Assembly (NCBI RefSeq): GCF_036246005.1
Contig: NZ_CP109171.1
Coordinates: 4,452,001 to 4,516,000 of the forward strand
Source of the DNA: Streptomyces sp. NBC_01723
Lineage (GTDB): Bacteria; Actinomycetota; Actinomycetes; Streptomycetales; Streptomycetaceae
DNA: 64,000 nt
Direction: 5' to 3'
This document shows, piece by piece, positions 35,597 through 44,736 of the stretch; positions within the stretch are counted from its first letter, which is position 1; each line of letters starts with the position of its first letter. The notes below the pieces were generated by a model. That model was given only the letters and a program-made list of their open reading frames with translations. It made no database searches and was not told where the DNA came from. A program made the translations under genes and the position numbers.

Positions 35597-37018
35597 CTAG
35601 TGGTGGAAGCCGGTGGCCGCGCCCTTGTCCCGGTTCAGGGGATGCGGCTGCCGGCGCAGTTCCGGCAGGAGTCGCTCCAGGTCGGCGAGGAGCAGGTCCG
35701 CCATGTCGGTGGAGAAGCCGTTGCGGCACACCACCCGCAGTACGGACAGGTCCTCGCGGTGCGGCGGGAAGGTGTACGCCGGCACCAGCCAGCCGCTCTC
35801 CCGCAGCCGGCGCGACACGTCGAAGACGTCGTACGCCGTCACGTCGTCGGCGGTAGTGAAGGCGAACACGGGCAACTGGTCGCCGCGTGTCAGCAGCCGG
35901 AAGTCGCCGAGCGCCTCGATCCGTTCGGCGAGTCCGCGGGCGGTGTCCCGCGCGGTCTGCTGCACCGCCTGGTAACCCTCCCGGCCCAGCCGCAGGAAGG
36001 TGTAGTACTGCGCCACCACCTGCGCGCCGGGCCGGGAGAAGTTCAGCGCGAAGGTCGGCATGTCGCCGCCCAGGTAGTTCACGCGGAACACCAGCTCCTC
36101 GGGCAGCGCGGCCGAGTCCCGCCACAGCGCCCAGCCGACGCCCGGGTACACCAGCCCGTACTTGTGCCCCGAGGTGTTGATCGAGGCGACCCTCGGCAGC
36201 CGGAAGTCCCATACCAGGTCCTCGTCGAGGAACGGCGCGACCATGGCGCCCGACGCCCCGTCGACGTGCACCGGCACATCGAGGCCGGTGCGCTCCTGGA
36301 GGGCGTCCAGGGCGGCGCACAGGTCGGCGATCGGCTCGTAGGAACCGTCGAAGGTGGAGCCCAGGACGCCGACGACACCGATCGTGTTCTCGTCGCACAA
36401 CTCGGCGGCGGCCCGCGGATCGAGGTGGAAGCGGTCGCCCTCCATGGGCACCTGCCGGGCCTCCACCTCCCAGAAGTTGCAGAACTTGTCCCAGCAGACC
36501 TGGACGTTCACGCCCATCACCAGATTGGGCCGCGCCGCCGGATACCGGTCGGCGTTGCGCAGCGCCCAGCGCCGCTTCAGCGCCATCCCGGCGAGCATGC
36601 ACGCCTCGCTCGACCCGGTCGTCGAGCAGCCCACGGTCGTCGACGGGTCGGGTGCGTGCCACAGGTCGGCGAGCATCGCCACGCAGCGCCGCTCCAGCTC
36701 GGCGGTGCGCGGGTACTCGTCCTTGTCGATCATGTTCTTGTCCCGGCACTCGCTCATCAGCACCCCGGCCTGCGGCTCCATCCAGGTGGTGACGAAGGTG
36801 GCCAGGTTCAGCCGCGCGTTGCCGTCCAGCATCAGCTCGTCGTGGACCAGCCGGTACGCGCTCTCCGGCGGCAGCGGGGCGGCGGGGAGGCGGTGCGTGG
36901 GCGGTGCCTCGGTCATACCTCCGGTCGGGTTCGCCTGACCGTGGAAGGGGTTCACGGCGAGCCGGCGCCGGGCGCGGTCGTCGTCCTGCGGCGGGTGGGG
37001 CCCGTGATGCAGTGGCAT
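35597..37018 (-). CDS. gadB: Glutamate decarboxylase
   Basis: PLP-dependent group II decarboxylase of 473 aa converting glutamate to GABA and CO2 and consuming a proton. Seen: TWMEPQAGVLMSE, GSSEACMLAGMALK, HVDGASGAMVAPF and the PLP-binding Lys in INTSGHKYGLVYPG. The ATG at 37016-37018 gives the usual MPLHHG start. It is divergent from tipA with about 100 bp between the starts, and it converges on the drrAB operon, from which it is separated by only 8 bp. Confidence 0.94.
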   Translation of the reverse strand: MPLHHGPHPPQDDDRARRRLAVNPFHGQANPTGGMTEAPPTHRLPAAPLPPESAYRLVHDELMLDGNARLNLATFVTTWMEPQAGVLMSECRDKNMIDKDEYPRTAELERRCVAMLADLWHAPDPSTTVGCSTTGSSEACMLAGMALKRRWALRNADRYPAARPNLVMGVNVQVCWDKFCNFWEVEARQVPMEGDRFHLDPRAAAELCDENTIGVVGVLGSTFDGSYEPIADLCAALDALQERTGLDVPVHVDGASGAMVAPFLDEDLVWDFRLPRVASINTSGHKYGLVYPGVGWALWRDSAALPEELVFRVNYLGGDMPTFALNFSRPGAQVVAQYYTFLRLGREGYQAVQQTARDTARGLAERIEALGDFRLLTRGDQLPVFAFTTADDVTAYDVFDVSRRLRESGWLVPAYTFPPHREDLSVLRVVCRNGFSTDMADLLLADLERLLPELRRQPHPLNRDKGAATGFHH

Positions 37019-37060
37019 GCAACCGACGGTAGATCCGGCCCGGGGACCCCGCACCCGGAC

Positions 37061-37091
37061 TTGCACCTCACGTCACGTGAGGCGGCAGCGT
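37061..37091 (+). promoter_or_regulatory. tipA promoter with MerR-type operator
   Basis: -35 TTGCAC (37061-37066) and -10 CAGCGT (37086-37091) are 19 bp apart, and the perfect palindrome CCTCACGTCACGTGAGG (37066-37082) lies in the spacer. This is the known arrangement of the thiostrepton-inducible tipA promoter; TipAL bound here activates only after ligand binding. Confidence 0.93.
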
Positions 37092-37117
37092 GGACGGCGT
37101 CAGAGAAGGGAGCGGAA

Positions 37118-37879
37118 GTGAGCTACTCCGTGGGACAGGTCGCGGGCTTCGCCGCGGTGACGGTGCGCACCCTGCACCACTACGACGACATCGGTCTGCT
37201 CGTACCCGGCGAGCGCAGCCACGCGGGCCACCGGCGCTACAACGACGCCGACCTCGACCGGCTGCAGCAGATCCTGTTCTACCGAGAGCTCGGCTTCCCG
37301 CTCGACGAGGTCGCCGCCCTGCTCGACGACCCGGCCGCGGACCCGCGCGCGCACCTGCGCCGCCAGCACGAGCTGCTGACCGCCCGGATCGAGAGGCTGG
37401 AGAAGATGGCGGCGGCCGTGGAGCAGGCCATGGAGGCACGCAGCATGGGAATCAACCTCACGCCGGAGGAGAAGTTCGAGGTCTTCGGCGACTTCGACCC
37501 CGACCAGTACGAGGAGGAGGTCAAGGAACGCTGGGGCCACACCGACGCCTACCGCCAGTCGAAGGAGAAGACCGCCTCGTACACCAAGGAGGACTGGCAG
37601 CGCCTCCAGGACGAGGCCGACGACCTCACCCGGCGCTTCGTCGCCCTGATGGACGCCGGTGAGCCCGCCGACTCCGAGGCGGCCATGGACGTGGCCGAGG
37701 ACCACCGGCAGGGGATCGCCCGCAACCACTACGACTGCGGGTACGAGATGCACACCTGCCTGGGCGAGATGTACGTCTCGGACGAACGGTTCACGCGGAA
37801 CATCGACACCGCCAGGCCGGGCCTCGCCGCCTACATGCGCGACGCGATCCTCGCGAACGCCGTCCGCCACACCCCCTGA
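37118..37879 (+). CDS. tipA: Thiopeptide-responsive MerR regulator TipA (TipAL, with internal TipAS)
   Basis: TipAL of 253 aa, the standard length. The N-terminal MerR winged helix (SYSVGQVAGFAAVTVRTLHH) is followed by a coiled-coil helix and the C-terminal globin-like TipAS domain, with Cys207 (HYDCGYE) and Cys214 (HTCLGE), which trap the dehydroalanine tail of thiopeptides such as thiostrepton. TipAS starts at the internal Met110. The protein is an autoactivator of its own gene and a drug-sequestering multidrug sensor. GTG start preceded by GAAGGGAGCGGAA. It ends at a shared hairpin terminator. Confidence 0.97.
   Translation: MSYSVGQVAGFAAVTVRTLHHYDDIGLLVPGERSHAGHRRYNDADLDRLQQILFYRELGFPLDEVAALLDDPAADPRAHLRRQHELLTARIERLEKMAAAVEQAMEARSMGINLTPEEKFEVFGDFDPDQYEEEVKERWGHTDAYRQSKEKTASYTKEDWQRLQDEADDLTRRFVALMDAGEPADSEAAMDVAEDHRQGIARNHYDCGYEMHTCLGEMYVSDERFTRNIDTARPGLAAYMRDAILANAVRHTP
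37432..37447 (+). promoter_or_regulatory. Internal ribosome-binding site and start for TipAS
   Basis: GGAGG at 37432-37436, then ATG at 37445-37447 (codon 110 of TipAL). It allows separate translation of the drug-binding TipAS domain of 144 aa. Confidence 0.85.
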
Positions 37880-37882
37880 GCG

Positions 37883-37921
37883 GTGGTCGTGGCCCGGGTC
37901 TCACTCCCGGGCCACGACCAC
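37883..37921. terminator. Perfect 16-bp bidirectional hairpin
   Basis: Arms at 37883-37898 and 37906-37921 (GTGGTCGTGGCCCGGG and its complement) pair perfectly across a 7-base loop. It ends tipA 3 bases after its stop and also the convergent YbjQ gene, whose stop codon lies inside the loop. Confidence 0.85.
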
Positions 37922-38265
37922 CGCCGTCCCGTACGCGCACACCTCGGTGCCCACGTCAGCGGCCGTGGTCACGTCGAAGCGGAAGGCCAGTACCGCGTTG
38001 GCCCCCCGCGTGCGTGCCTGCTCGACCAGCCGCTCATCGCCTCGTTGCGGGTCTCGACCAGCGTCTTGGTGAGTCCGCGCAGCTCACCGCCGACCATCGA
38101 CTTCAGCCCGGCCCCGATCTGGCTCCCCAGGTGCCGGGAGCGCACGGTCAGCCCGAAGACCTCGCCCAGCACCTCCTGGACCCGGTGGCCCGGCAGGTCG
38201 TTCGTGGTCACGACGAGCACATCGGACTGGGGACTCTGTCCGCCGCCGTATTCTTCAATACCCAT
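37901..38265 (-). pseudogene. YbjQ/UPF0145 family gene with a frameshift
   Basis: From the ATG at 38263-38265 the frame reads SDVLVVTTNDLPGHRVQEVL, then GSQIGAGLKSMVGGELRGLT, the N-terminal two thirds of a YbjQ-type heavy-metal-binding-domain protein. Near 38034 the expected codons for NEAMERLVEQ appear as GCGATGAGCGG, one G short. After adding one base the frame resumes with RGANAVLAFRFDVTTAADVG and ends in VVVARE, stop at 37901. The total is 365 nt, one less than 122 codons. It may be a real mutation or a sequencing error. The last codons lie in the terminator stem. Confidence 0.8.
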
Positions 38266-38397
38266 GGTTCCCCGGCTTCCCCCGGAAGGCCGAAGTGCAC
38301 CCCGAGAACCCGGTGGAACCTGGGACACCGCGGCTGCGTTATACGTTTGGGCAGCCAGGTCCAGCCCGCCTCCCCCCAGCAGCAGGAGCCACATCCC

Positions 38398-39204
38398 GTG
38401 ACCACCCTTGCGCTCGGCCCCGAGTGGCTCAGCCCGGACTACCTGATCGAGACGTTCGCTCTGCCGGGCATCCTGCTCATCGTCTTCGCCGAGTCCGGAC
38501 TCTTCGCGTTCCTGCCCGGCGACTCGCTGCTGTTCACCGCGGGCCTCTTCGTCGCCCAGGGCGAGTACATCAGCCAGCCGCTGTGGCTGGTGTGCGCCCT
38601 GATCGTGCTGGCCGCCGTCATCGGCGACCAGGTGGGCTACATGATCGGCAAGTTCCTCGGCCCCAAGCTCTTCAACCGCCCCAACTCCAAGCTCTTCAAG
38701 AAGGAGAACCTGGAGAAGGCGCACGAGTTCATGGAGAAGTACGGCCCCAAGGCGATCGTCCTGGCCCGCTTCGTGCCGATCGTGCGCACCTTCGCGCCCA
38801 TCGTGGCGGGCGCCGGCCGCATGAAGTACCGCACGTTCCTCACGTACAACGTCATCGGCGGCGTGGCCTGGGGCACCGGCGTCACCCTCGCGGGCTACTG
38901 GCTCGGCCAGATCGAGTTCATCCGCACCAACGTCGAGCCGATCCTCGTCCTGATCGTCGTCGTCTCGGTCGTCCCGATCGCCGTCGAGTACCTGCGCGAG
39001 CGCAGGAAGAAGAAGCAGGCCGCGGCGACCGCCCCCACGCCGCCCCAGCAGCACCAGCAGCCCCAGTACCCGGTCATGGACGACGCCACGACCCAGCTCC
39101 GCCGCGTCGACCCGTACGAGCAGCCCCAGCAGTACCAGCAGCCGTACGCCCAGCAGTACCCGCAGAACTACAACGACCAGTACCCGTACAACCAGGGCCG
39201 CTGA
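38398..39204 (+). CDS. DedA/SNARE-associated family membrane protein
   Basis: Integral membrane protein of 268 aa. DedA marks: ESGLFAFLPGDSLLFTAG near the N-terminus, GDQVGYMIGKFLG, and ARFVPIVRTFAPIVAGAGRM with the functionally important Arg residues, then GGVAWG. Members are needed for lipid carrier (undecaprenyl phosphate) recycling or membrane homeostasis. The C-terminal 70 residues form a Gln/Tyr/Pro-rich tail with many YPQ/QYQQ repeats, probably disordered. GTG at 38398 follows AGGAG. Confidence 0.92.
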   Translation: MTTLALGPEWLSPDYLIETFALPGILLIVFAESGLFAFLPGDSLLFTAGLFVAQGEYISQPLWLVCALIVLAAVIGDQVGYMIGKFLGPKLFNRPNSKLFKKENLEKAHEFMEKYGPKAIVLARFVPIVRTFAPIVAGAGRMKYRTFLTYNVIGGVAWGTGVTLAGYWLGQIEFIRTNVEPILVLIVVVSVVPIAVEYLRERRKKKQAAATAPTPPQQHQQPQYPVMDDATTQLRRVDPYEQPQQYQQPYAQQYPQNYNDQYPYNQGR

Positions 39205-39208
39205 ACCC

Positions 39209-39290
39209 ACCCAAGGGGCGCGGGGCCGTATCGATGTGCGGCTCCGCCGCGTGGGCGCGACAAGCCACCACGCACCCGCGCCCGCCAGGG
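39209..39290. repeat. Dispersed Streptomyces intergenic repeat
   Basis: The sequence from CCAAGGGGCGCGGGG through GCGCGACAAGCCACCACG to the CGCCCGCCAG end has the form of a short repeat commonly found between genes in Streptomyces genomes. It lies between two convergent genes and may fold as a terminator. Recognised from memory; copy number cannot be counted here. Confidence 0.5.
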
Positions 39291-39322
39291 AACAGCACCA
39301 TCCGCCCCGTAGGCGCCCCGCG

Positions 39323-41029
39323 TCAGAACCCGCGCGTCCGCTTGGCCGCCCGGCGTCCCGCGGCACTCGCCGCGCCCGGCACCTTCAGGAACAGCCGCGA
39401 GATCTCCCCACCGAGGTTCACCCCGATCGCGATCGCCATCGCCAGCGCCACCGCCTTGGACAGCGACAGCAGCCCGTTGTCGACCTCGCTCTGGGCGATC
39501 GCCAGCAGCCCGAAGTACGTCGCGGAACCGGGCAGCAGCGGCCCGATCGCCGCGGTCGTGTACGGCAGCGCCGACGCGAACCGGTACCGGGACATCAGCT
39601 GCCCGAAGAGACCCACCAGCCCCGCCGCGGCGGCCGTGGAGGCCACCGGCGAGATGTCCCCGGCGTAGTGCATGGCGCCGTACACGCACCAGGCGACGCC
39701 GCCGTTCAGGGTCACCGCGAGCACGGTGGATCGTTCCTGCTGGAGCAGGATCGCGAAGGCCAGCGACAGCAGCATCGAGGCGAAGATCTGCACGAACGGG
39801 TCGTCGCCGGTGCCCAGCTCGGCGTCCGGGTTGAGGTTGGCCCCCAGCTGGACGCCGAAGTACAGCACCACCAGCACCCCGGCGACGATGCTGACGAAGA
39901 AGTACATGACCTCCAGCAGGCGCGCCGCGGCGGTGATGTAGAAACCGGTCAGACCGTCCTGCACACCCGCGACCAGCGCCCGCCCCGGCAGCAGCGCGAA
40001 CAGCCCACCGGTGATCACCGCGGACGCCTTCACGTCGACGTGGGTCAGCGTCAGCGCGATGCCGATCGCGGCCGGCGGCATCGCGGCCACCGCGAACTGG
40101 TAGAACTCCGGCAGCCCGCGCCCGGCGCACAGCCAGGCCAGCCGGTCTCCGAGAATCGCGCCGATCATCGCCGCGAAGAACACGATCGCGTCACCGCCGA
40201 CGAGCAGTGAGGCCCCGCCCGCGAGCAGACCGCTCGCCGTGCTCAATACCCAGGTCGGGTACGGGTGCCGGTTGCGCCTGATCTCCGCGAGGCGCCGGTA
40301 GGCCTCCTCCAGGGAGATGCTGGTCTCCGGGTCCGAGAGGTCGTCCACCAGCTGGAACACGGCGGCGAGCCGGGTGTAGTCGGTGCCGCGGCGGCGTACC
40401 GTCCGCGACGCCGTCACCGGGTCCTCGACCAGGGACGGCTGGTGGGAGATCGACAGCAGGGTGAAGGTGACGTTCGGCTCGCAGCGGTCCAGGCCGTAGG
40501 ACCGGCAGACGGCGAACATCGCCGCCTCCACGTCCTCGGCGCCCTCACCGCCCGCCAGCAGCAGCTCCCCGATACGCAGCGTCAGGTCGAGCACGCGCGG
40601 CACGGCGGGGCCGGTCTCGTCGTCGTGCTTCTGCGAGGGCTCGGGCGCGGGCCGCTCGGCCACCGGCATGCGCAGCATGGCCCGCATCCGGTCCTGCCAG
40701 GGCACGTCCGCCAGGTTCACCGCCGGGAATCCGCTCGCCGGTGTGAACGCGGTCGGCGCGGTCCACGCGTGGTAGGTGCTCGGCGTCGTGAACGCCGACC
40801 CCTCGGCGTCCGCGGGCGTGGCCGTGGGCGCCTCCAGGCCGTCCGGCAGCGAGAACTCCGAGGTCGTCTCGGACTCCGTGCCGGTGTGCCGCGGGACGGC
40901 CAGTCCCTGCGGGATCTCGAACTCGGACGTCGTCGACGACTCGTCGTCGATCGACGCAGCGATCCCGCCCGGCTGCCGGAAGGCGCTGTGGGCCTCGTCC
41001 GACTGCGGCTTGCGGTCCTCCTCGGTCAC
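39323..41029 (-). CDS. Threonine/serine exporter family protein (fused ThrE)
   Basis: Membrane protein of 568 aa joining the ThrE domain (DUF1212) and ThrE_2 (DUF3815) in one chain, about ten helices. The cytoplasmic part before the helices holds VLDLTLRIGELLLAGGEGAE and DYTRLAAVFQLVDDLS; the membrane part ends with FYLLAIAQ-like helices and VNLGGEISRLF. The N-terminal 140 residues are low-complexity with a duplicated element TTSEF-x-[IL]-P-x-GL. GTG at 41029. Family members export Thr or Ser; the substrate here is not proven. Confidence 0.88.
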   Translation of the reverse strand: MTEEDRKPQSDEAHSAFRQPGGIAASIDDESSTTSEFEIPQGLAVPRHTGTESETTSEFSLPDGLEAPTATPADAEGSAFTTPSTYHAWTAPTAFTPASGFPAVNLADVPWQDRMRAMLRMPVAERPAPEPSQKHDDETGPAVPRVLDLTLRIGELLLAGGEGAEDVEAAMFAVCRSYGLDRCEPNVTFTLLSISHQPSLVEDPVTASRTVRRRGTDYTRLAAVFQLVDDLSDPETSISLEEAYRRLAEIRRNRHPYPTWVLSTASGLLAGGASLLVGGDAIVFFAAMIGAILGDRLAWLCAGRGLPEFYQFAVAAMPPAAIGIALTLTHVDVKASAVITGGLFALLPGRALVAGVQDGLTGFYITAAARLLEVMYFFVSIVAGVLVVLYFGVQLGANLNPDAELGTGDDPFVQIFASMLLSLAFAILLQQERSTVLAVTLNGGVAWCVYGAMHYAGDISPVASTAAAAGLVGLFGQLMSRYRFASALPYTTAAIGPLLPGSATYFGLLAIAQSEVDNGLLSLSKAVALAMAIAIGVNLGGEISRLFLKVPGAASAAGRRAAKRTRGF

Positions 41030-41142
41030 CTGCGCAACGCTCCCTGGTACGTACTCACCCTCCTGTTGATCTCAGTATGCGCACTCGCACGCGAACGGGC
41101 CGCACGCGGGTGGCGTGCGGCCCGTTACGGGAGGGAAGCCGC

Positions 41143-41634
41143 TCAGTGGCCGCCCTGCTCCTTGAAGCGCTTGTAGGACCGCTCGATCTCGATCTCGGCG
41201 TCGGTCCGGCCCACCCAGTTGGCGCCCTCGACGGACTTGCCGGGCTCCAGGTCCTTGTAGACCTCGAAGAAGTGCTGGATCTCCAGGCGGTCGAACTCCG
41301 ACACGTGGTGGATGTCCCGCAGGTGCTCCACGCGCGGGTCGGTCGACGGCACGCACAGCAGCTTGTCGTCGCCGCCGGCCTCGTCCGTCATCCGGAACAT
41401 GCCGATCGCGCGGCAGCGGATGAGGCAGCCCGGGAAGGTCGGCTCGTCCAGGATGACCAGCGCGTCCAGCGGGTCGCCGTCCTCGCCGAGGGTGTTCTCC
41501 ACGAAGCCGTAGTCGGTCGGGTAGGCGGTCGAGGTGAAGAGGCGGCGGTCCAGGCGGATACGACCGGTCTCGTGGTCCACCTCGTACTTGTTCCGCGAAC
41601 CCTTCGGGATCTCGATCGTGACGTCGAACTCCAC
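41143..41634 (-). CDS. ppa: Inorganic pyrophosphatase
   Basis: Soluble family I pyrophosphatase of 163 aa hydrolysing PPi to phosphate. Seen: [40 protein letters not shown] with the metal-binding acidic cluster, and [14 protein letters not shown] at 41632-41634 is chosen because GGAGGAG precedes it; an ATG five codons upstream lies at that ribosome-binding site and cannot use it. It is divergent from the dacB gene. Confidence 0.96.
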   Translation of the reverse strand: MEFDVTIEIPKGSRNKYEVDHETGRIRLDRRLFTSTAYPTDYGFVENTLGEDGDPLDALVILDEPTFPGCLIRCRAIGMFRMTDEAGGDDKLLCVPSTDPRVEHLRDIHHVSEFDRLEIQHFFEVYKDLEPGKSVEGANWVGRTDAEIEIERSYKRFKEQGGH

Positions 41635-41716
41635 CGGACGCTCCTCCATGATCAGTACATAGTTCTGGTGGTTAAGTGTCCCTCACGCCGGTGTGTGATC
41701 GCGAAAGGGGCTGGTG

Positions 41717-43315
41717 ATGGTGCCAGAGCTGAGGCCTTGGCGGTCCGCGAGGCCGCACCTGGTGCGGGCCGCGGGCGCCGTACGACCCCGTCTGGCGCGC
41801 CTCGGCCGGGCCGCCGGACCGCGGATCGCGCGGTTCACGCGGGCCACGGGACCGCGGCTCGCCCGGATCACGAGGCCGAAGACCTGGCAGTACACCGCCG
41901 GTGCCGCCACCGCCGGGCTGGCTCTCGCCGCCGGTGTGGTGACCGCCGCCGGCCCCTGGGACTCCACGGGTCAGCGTACGGCCGAGCGGGACCGGGCCGT
42001 CGCACTGGAGCACACGGGTGGCGCAGATCACGATCGCGGGTCCGGCGGCTCCGGCACCGCGGCCGGGACGCCCCGTCCCGCGCCCAGCGCCGGAGCCGTG
42101 CTGGCCGGCCTCGGCGGCGCCACCACCCCGGGCGGCGTCAAGGCGGCCCCGGGCGGCGAGGCCCTCGCGGACCTCCTCAAGCCGCTCCTGGACGACCCGG
42201 CGCTCGGCACCGACCGCGCCGCGTCGGTCGTCGACCTCACCACCGGCAAGCGCCTGTACGGCCTCGGCGGCGACGTGCCCCTCACGCCCGCCTCCACCAC
42301 CAAGATCGCCACCGCGGTCGCCGCGCTCACCGCCCTCGGCCCCGACCACCGCCTCACCACCCGCACCGCCCTGGAGGCCGACACCGGCGAAGTCGTCCTG
42401 GTCGGCGGCGGCGACCCGACGCTCACCGCGCGTGCGGACGCCAAGGGCCTCGCCAGCCTGCGCGCCCTGGCCGAGAAGACCGCAGCCGCCCTGAAGAAGC
42501 GGGACCTGCGCAAGGTGACGCTGTCGTACGACACGACGCTCTACGCCGGTGACGAAATGCACCCGATCGGGGTCAACGAGAACCTCGCCCGCGTCACCGC
42601 CCTGATGGCCGACGAGGCCCGGACGGACGACTCCACCAGCGGACCCGCCGAGCGCGAGGCCGACCCGGCCGCCCACGCGGCCCGCGCCTTCGCCGGGTTC
42701 CTGAAGCAGCACGGCATCACCGCCTCGGCCCCCGGCCCCTCCAAGGCCACCGACCGCGCCGACACCCTCGCCACGGTGTCCTCGCCGCCGCTGTCCGTCC
42801 TGGTCGAGCGGATGCTGACGAACAGCGACAACGACCTCGCCGAGGCCCTGGCCCGCCACACCGCCGTGGCCGGCGGCAGGCCCGCCGACTTCGACGGGGC
42901 GTCCGCCGCCATGAAGGACCGGCTGAAGCGGCTCGGCCTGCCGGTGGACGGCGCCGCGCTCCGCGACGGCAGCGGCCTGGACCGCACCGACCTGGTCAGC
43001 GCCGACCTGCTCACCGCCCTGCTCGCCGAGGCGGCCGACCCGGCCCGCCCCCAGCTCCGCCCGGTCCTCACCGGCCTCCCCGTGGCCGGCTTCACCGGCA
43101 CCCTGGCCAGTCGTTACTCGGACGGCGCAGCGGGCGTCGTCCGCGCCAAGACCGGCACGCTGACGGGCGTGAACACCCTCGCCGGCACCGTCGTCACCGC
43201 CGACGGCCGCCTGCTGGGCTTCGCCTTCATGGCGCACGGGACGTCCGACCCCCAGGCGGCCCAGTCGACCCTGGACCGGGCGGCGACGGGCCTGGCGTCC
43301 TGCGGCTGCGGGTGA
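41717..43315 (+). CDS. dacB: D-alanyl-D-alanine carboxypeptidase/endopeptidase, PBP4 (S13) family
   Basis: Penicillin-binding protein of 532 aa acting on peptidoglycan side chains. A basic N-terminus of about 60 residues precedes one membrane anchor (YTAGAATAGLALAAGVVTAA). The active site has SxxK in TPASTTKIATA, SxN in TNSDNDLAEAL, and KTG in RAKTGTLTGV; a long insert domain sits between the first two, as in PBP4. AAAGGGG lies before the ATG at 41717. A GTG one codon earlier is possible. Confidence 0.93.
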   Translation: MVPELRPWRSARPHLVRAAGAVRPRLARLGRAAGPRIARFTRATGPRLARITRPKTWQYTAGAATAGLALAAGVVTAAGPWDSTGQRTAERDRAVALEHTGGADHDRGSGGSGTAAGTPRPAPSAGAVLAGLGGATTPGGVKAAPGGEALADLLKPLLDDPALGTDRAASVVDLTTGKRLYGLGGDVPLTPASTTKIATAVAALTALGPDHRLTTRTALEADTGEVVLVGGGDPTLTARADAKGLASLRALAEKTAAALKKRDLRKVTLSYDTTLYAGDEMHPIGVNENLARVTALMADEARTDDSTSGPAEREADPAAHAARAFAGFLKQHGITASAPGPSKATDRADTLATVSSPPLSVLVERMLTNSDNDLAEALARHTAVAGGRPADFDGASAAMKDRLKRLGLPVDGAALRDGSGLDRTDLVSADLLTALLAEAADPARPQLRPVLTGLPVAGFTGTLASRYSDGAAGVVRAKTGTLTGVNTLAGTVVTADGRLLGFAFMAHGTSDPQAAQSTLDRAATGLASCGCG

Positions 43316-43416
43316 CCGGGGTTCGCCGGGATCCTGCGCCGGCCCACGCGCACGGCCCCCACCCCTGCGCCCCGCACAGCCTGCCCCCAACGGCGGCGCT
43401 CCCGTACCGTTGACGC

Positions 43417-44544
43417 ATGACGAGCATCGGCGCAAATTCCGGCATGGTCGACTGGAACCTCGCGGTGGCGACCGCGACCCGGCTCGTACGGCCGGGCCCC
43501 GAGGTGAGCCGCGACGAGGCCAGGGCGGTCGTCGCGGAACTCCGCCGCCATGCCAAGGCCTCCGAGGAACACGTCCGGGGTTACACCCGTATGGCCACCG
43601 AGGAGATCCACGACACCCCCGTCCTGGTCGTCGACCGCCCCGGCTGGGTCCGGGCGAACGTCGCCGGGTTCCGCGAGATCCTCAAACCCCTCCTGGAGAA
43701 GCTGCAGGAGCGGCGCGGCGACGGCGCGGGCAACGCGGTCCTCGGCGCCGTCGGCGGCAAGGTCACCGGTGTGGAACTGGGCATGCTGCTGTCGTTCCTG
43801 TCCTCCCGCGTCCTCGGCCAGTACGAGACCTTCGCCCCGGCCACCCGGGAACTCCCCGCCGGTGCCGACGGCGGCGGCCGGCTGCTCCTCGTCGCGCCGA
43901 ACATCGTGCACGTCGAACGCGAACTCGACGTCCACCCGCACGACTTCCGCCTGTGGGTGTGCCTGCACGAGGAGACGCACCGCACCCAGTTCACGGCCGT
44001 GCCCTGGCTGCGCGACCACCTGGAGGGCGAAATCCAGTCGTTCCTGGCGGAGACCGACGTCGACCCCATGACCGTCCTGGAGCGGGTCCGCGAGGCCGCC
44101 CAGACCCTCGCCGGGGGCCGCCCCGAGGGGGAGGAGGACGACGGTGGCCGCTCGCTGGTGGAGCTGGTGCAGACCCCGGCCCAGCGGGAGGTCCTCGGCC
44201 GCCTCACCGCCGTGATGTCCCTGCTGGAGGGCCACGCCGACTTCGTGATGGACGGGGTCGGCCCGGAGGTCGTGCCGAGCGTCGCGGAGATCCGCGAGAA
44301 GTTCCAGCAGCGCCGCGCCAAGGGCGCCTCCCGCCTCGACCTGGCGCTGCGCAAGCTGCTCGGCCTGGACGCCAAACTCCGCCAGTACCGGGACGGCGAG
44401 CGCTTCGTACGGGCCGTGGTCGACGAGTGCGGAATGGACGGCTTCAACCGCGTCTGGACGTCGCCCAACACCCTCCCCACCAAGTCGGAGATCGCCAAAC
44501 CGGCGGACTGGATCGCGCGGGTGCACCGCAAGCCGGAGTCGTGA
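43417..44544 (+). CDS. Zincin-like protein (DUF2342 family)
   Basis: Predicted zinc-dependent metalloprotease-like protein of 375 aa, a family often annotated as F420-biosynthesis-associated or zinc-dependent metalloprotease. The HExxH motif is in WVCLHEETHRTQF; helices and EGHADFVMDGVG follow. The ATG lies 6 bases after the -10 TACCGT (43405-43410), so translation is probably leaderless. Next to dacB and tilS; substrate unknown. Confidence 0.88.
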   Translation: MTSIGANSGMVDWNLAVATATRLVRPGPEVSRDEARAVVAELRRHAKASEEHVRGYTRMATEEIHDTPVLVVDRPGWVRANVAGFREILKPLLEKLQERRGDGAGNAVLGAVGGKVTGVELGMLLSFLSSRVLGQYETFAPATRELPAGADGGGRLLLVAPNIVHVERELDVHPHDFRLWVCLHEETHRTQFTAVPWLRDHLEGEIQSFLAETDVDPMTVLERVREAAQTLAGGRPEGEEDDGGRSLVELVQTPAQREVLGRLTAVMSLLEGHADFVMDGVGPEVVPSVAEIREKFQQRRAKGASRLDLALRKLLGLDAKLRQYRDGERFVRAVVDECGMDGFNRVWTSPNTLPTKSEIAKPADWIARVHRKPES

Positions 44545-44736
44545 GCCCTCCTCAAACGGCGTGAACGATTCCGGCCGACGGCAGGCGAACGACCCTCCAA
44601 TCACCCGTCCGAGGGACCGTGAGCCCTCGACAGGCGTGCGATGCTCGGGGAACGGCCCGTTTCTGTCACCATCTACACACTCTGCGTGACAGAACCCCGG
44701 GCTCACCCCCCGAAAACTTCATGAAGGGCACCGGAC

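Noticed and set aside
34801..37022. Minus-strand open frames of 300-900 codons antisense to drrAB and across gadB
   Set aside because: Third-position GC bias creates long antisense frames; they carry no domains, whereas the sense frames show all family motifs.
44663..44692. CTGTCAC ... GTGACAG inverted repeat before tilS as an operator
   Set aside because: Seven-base arms with a 16-base gap are common by chance in this composition, and no nearby regulator or promoter element supports it. Mentioned only in the tilS entry.
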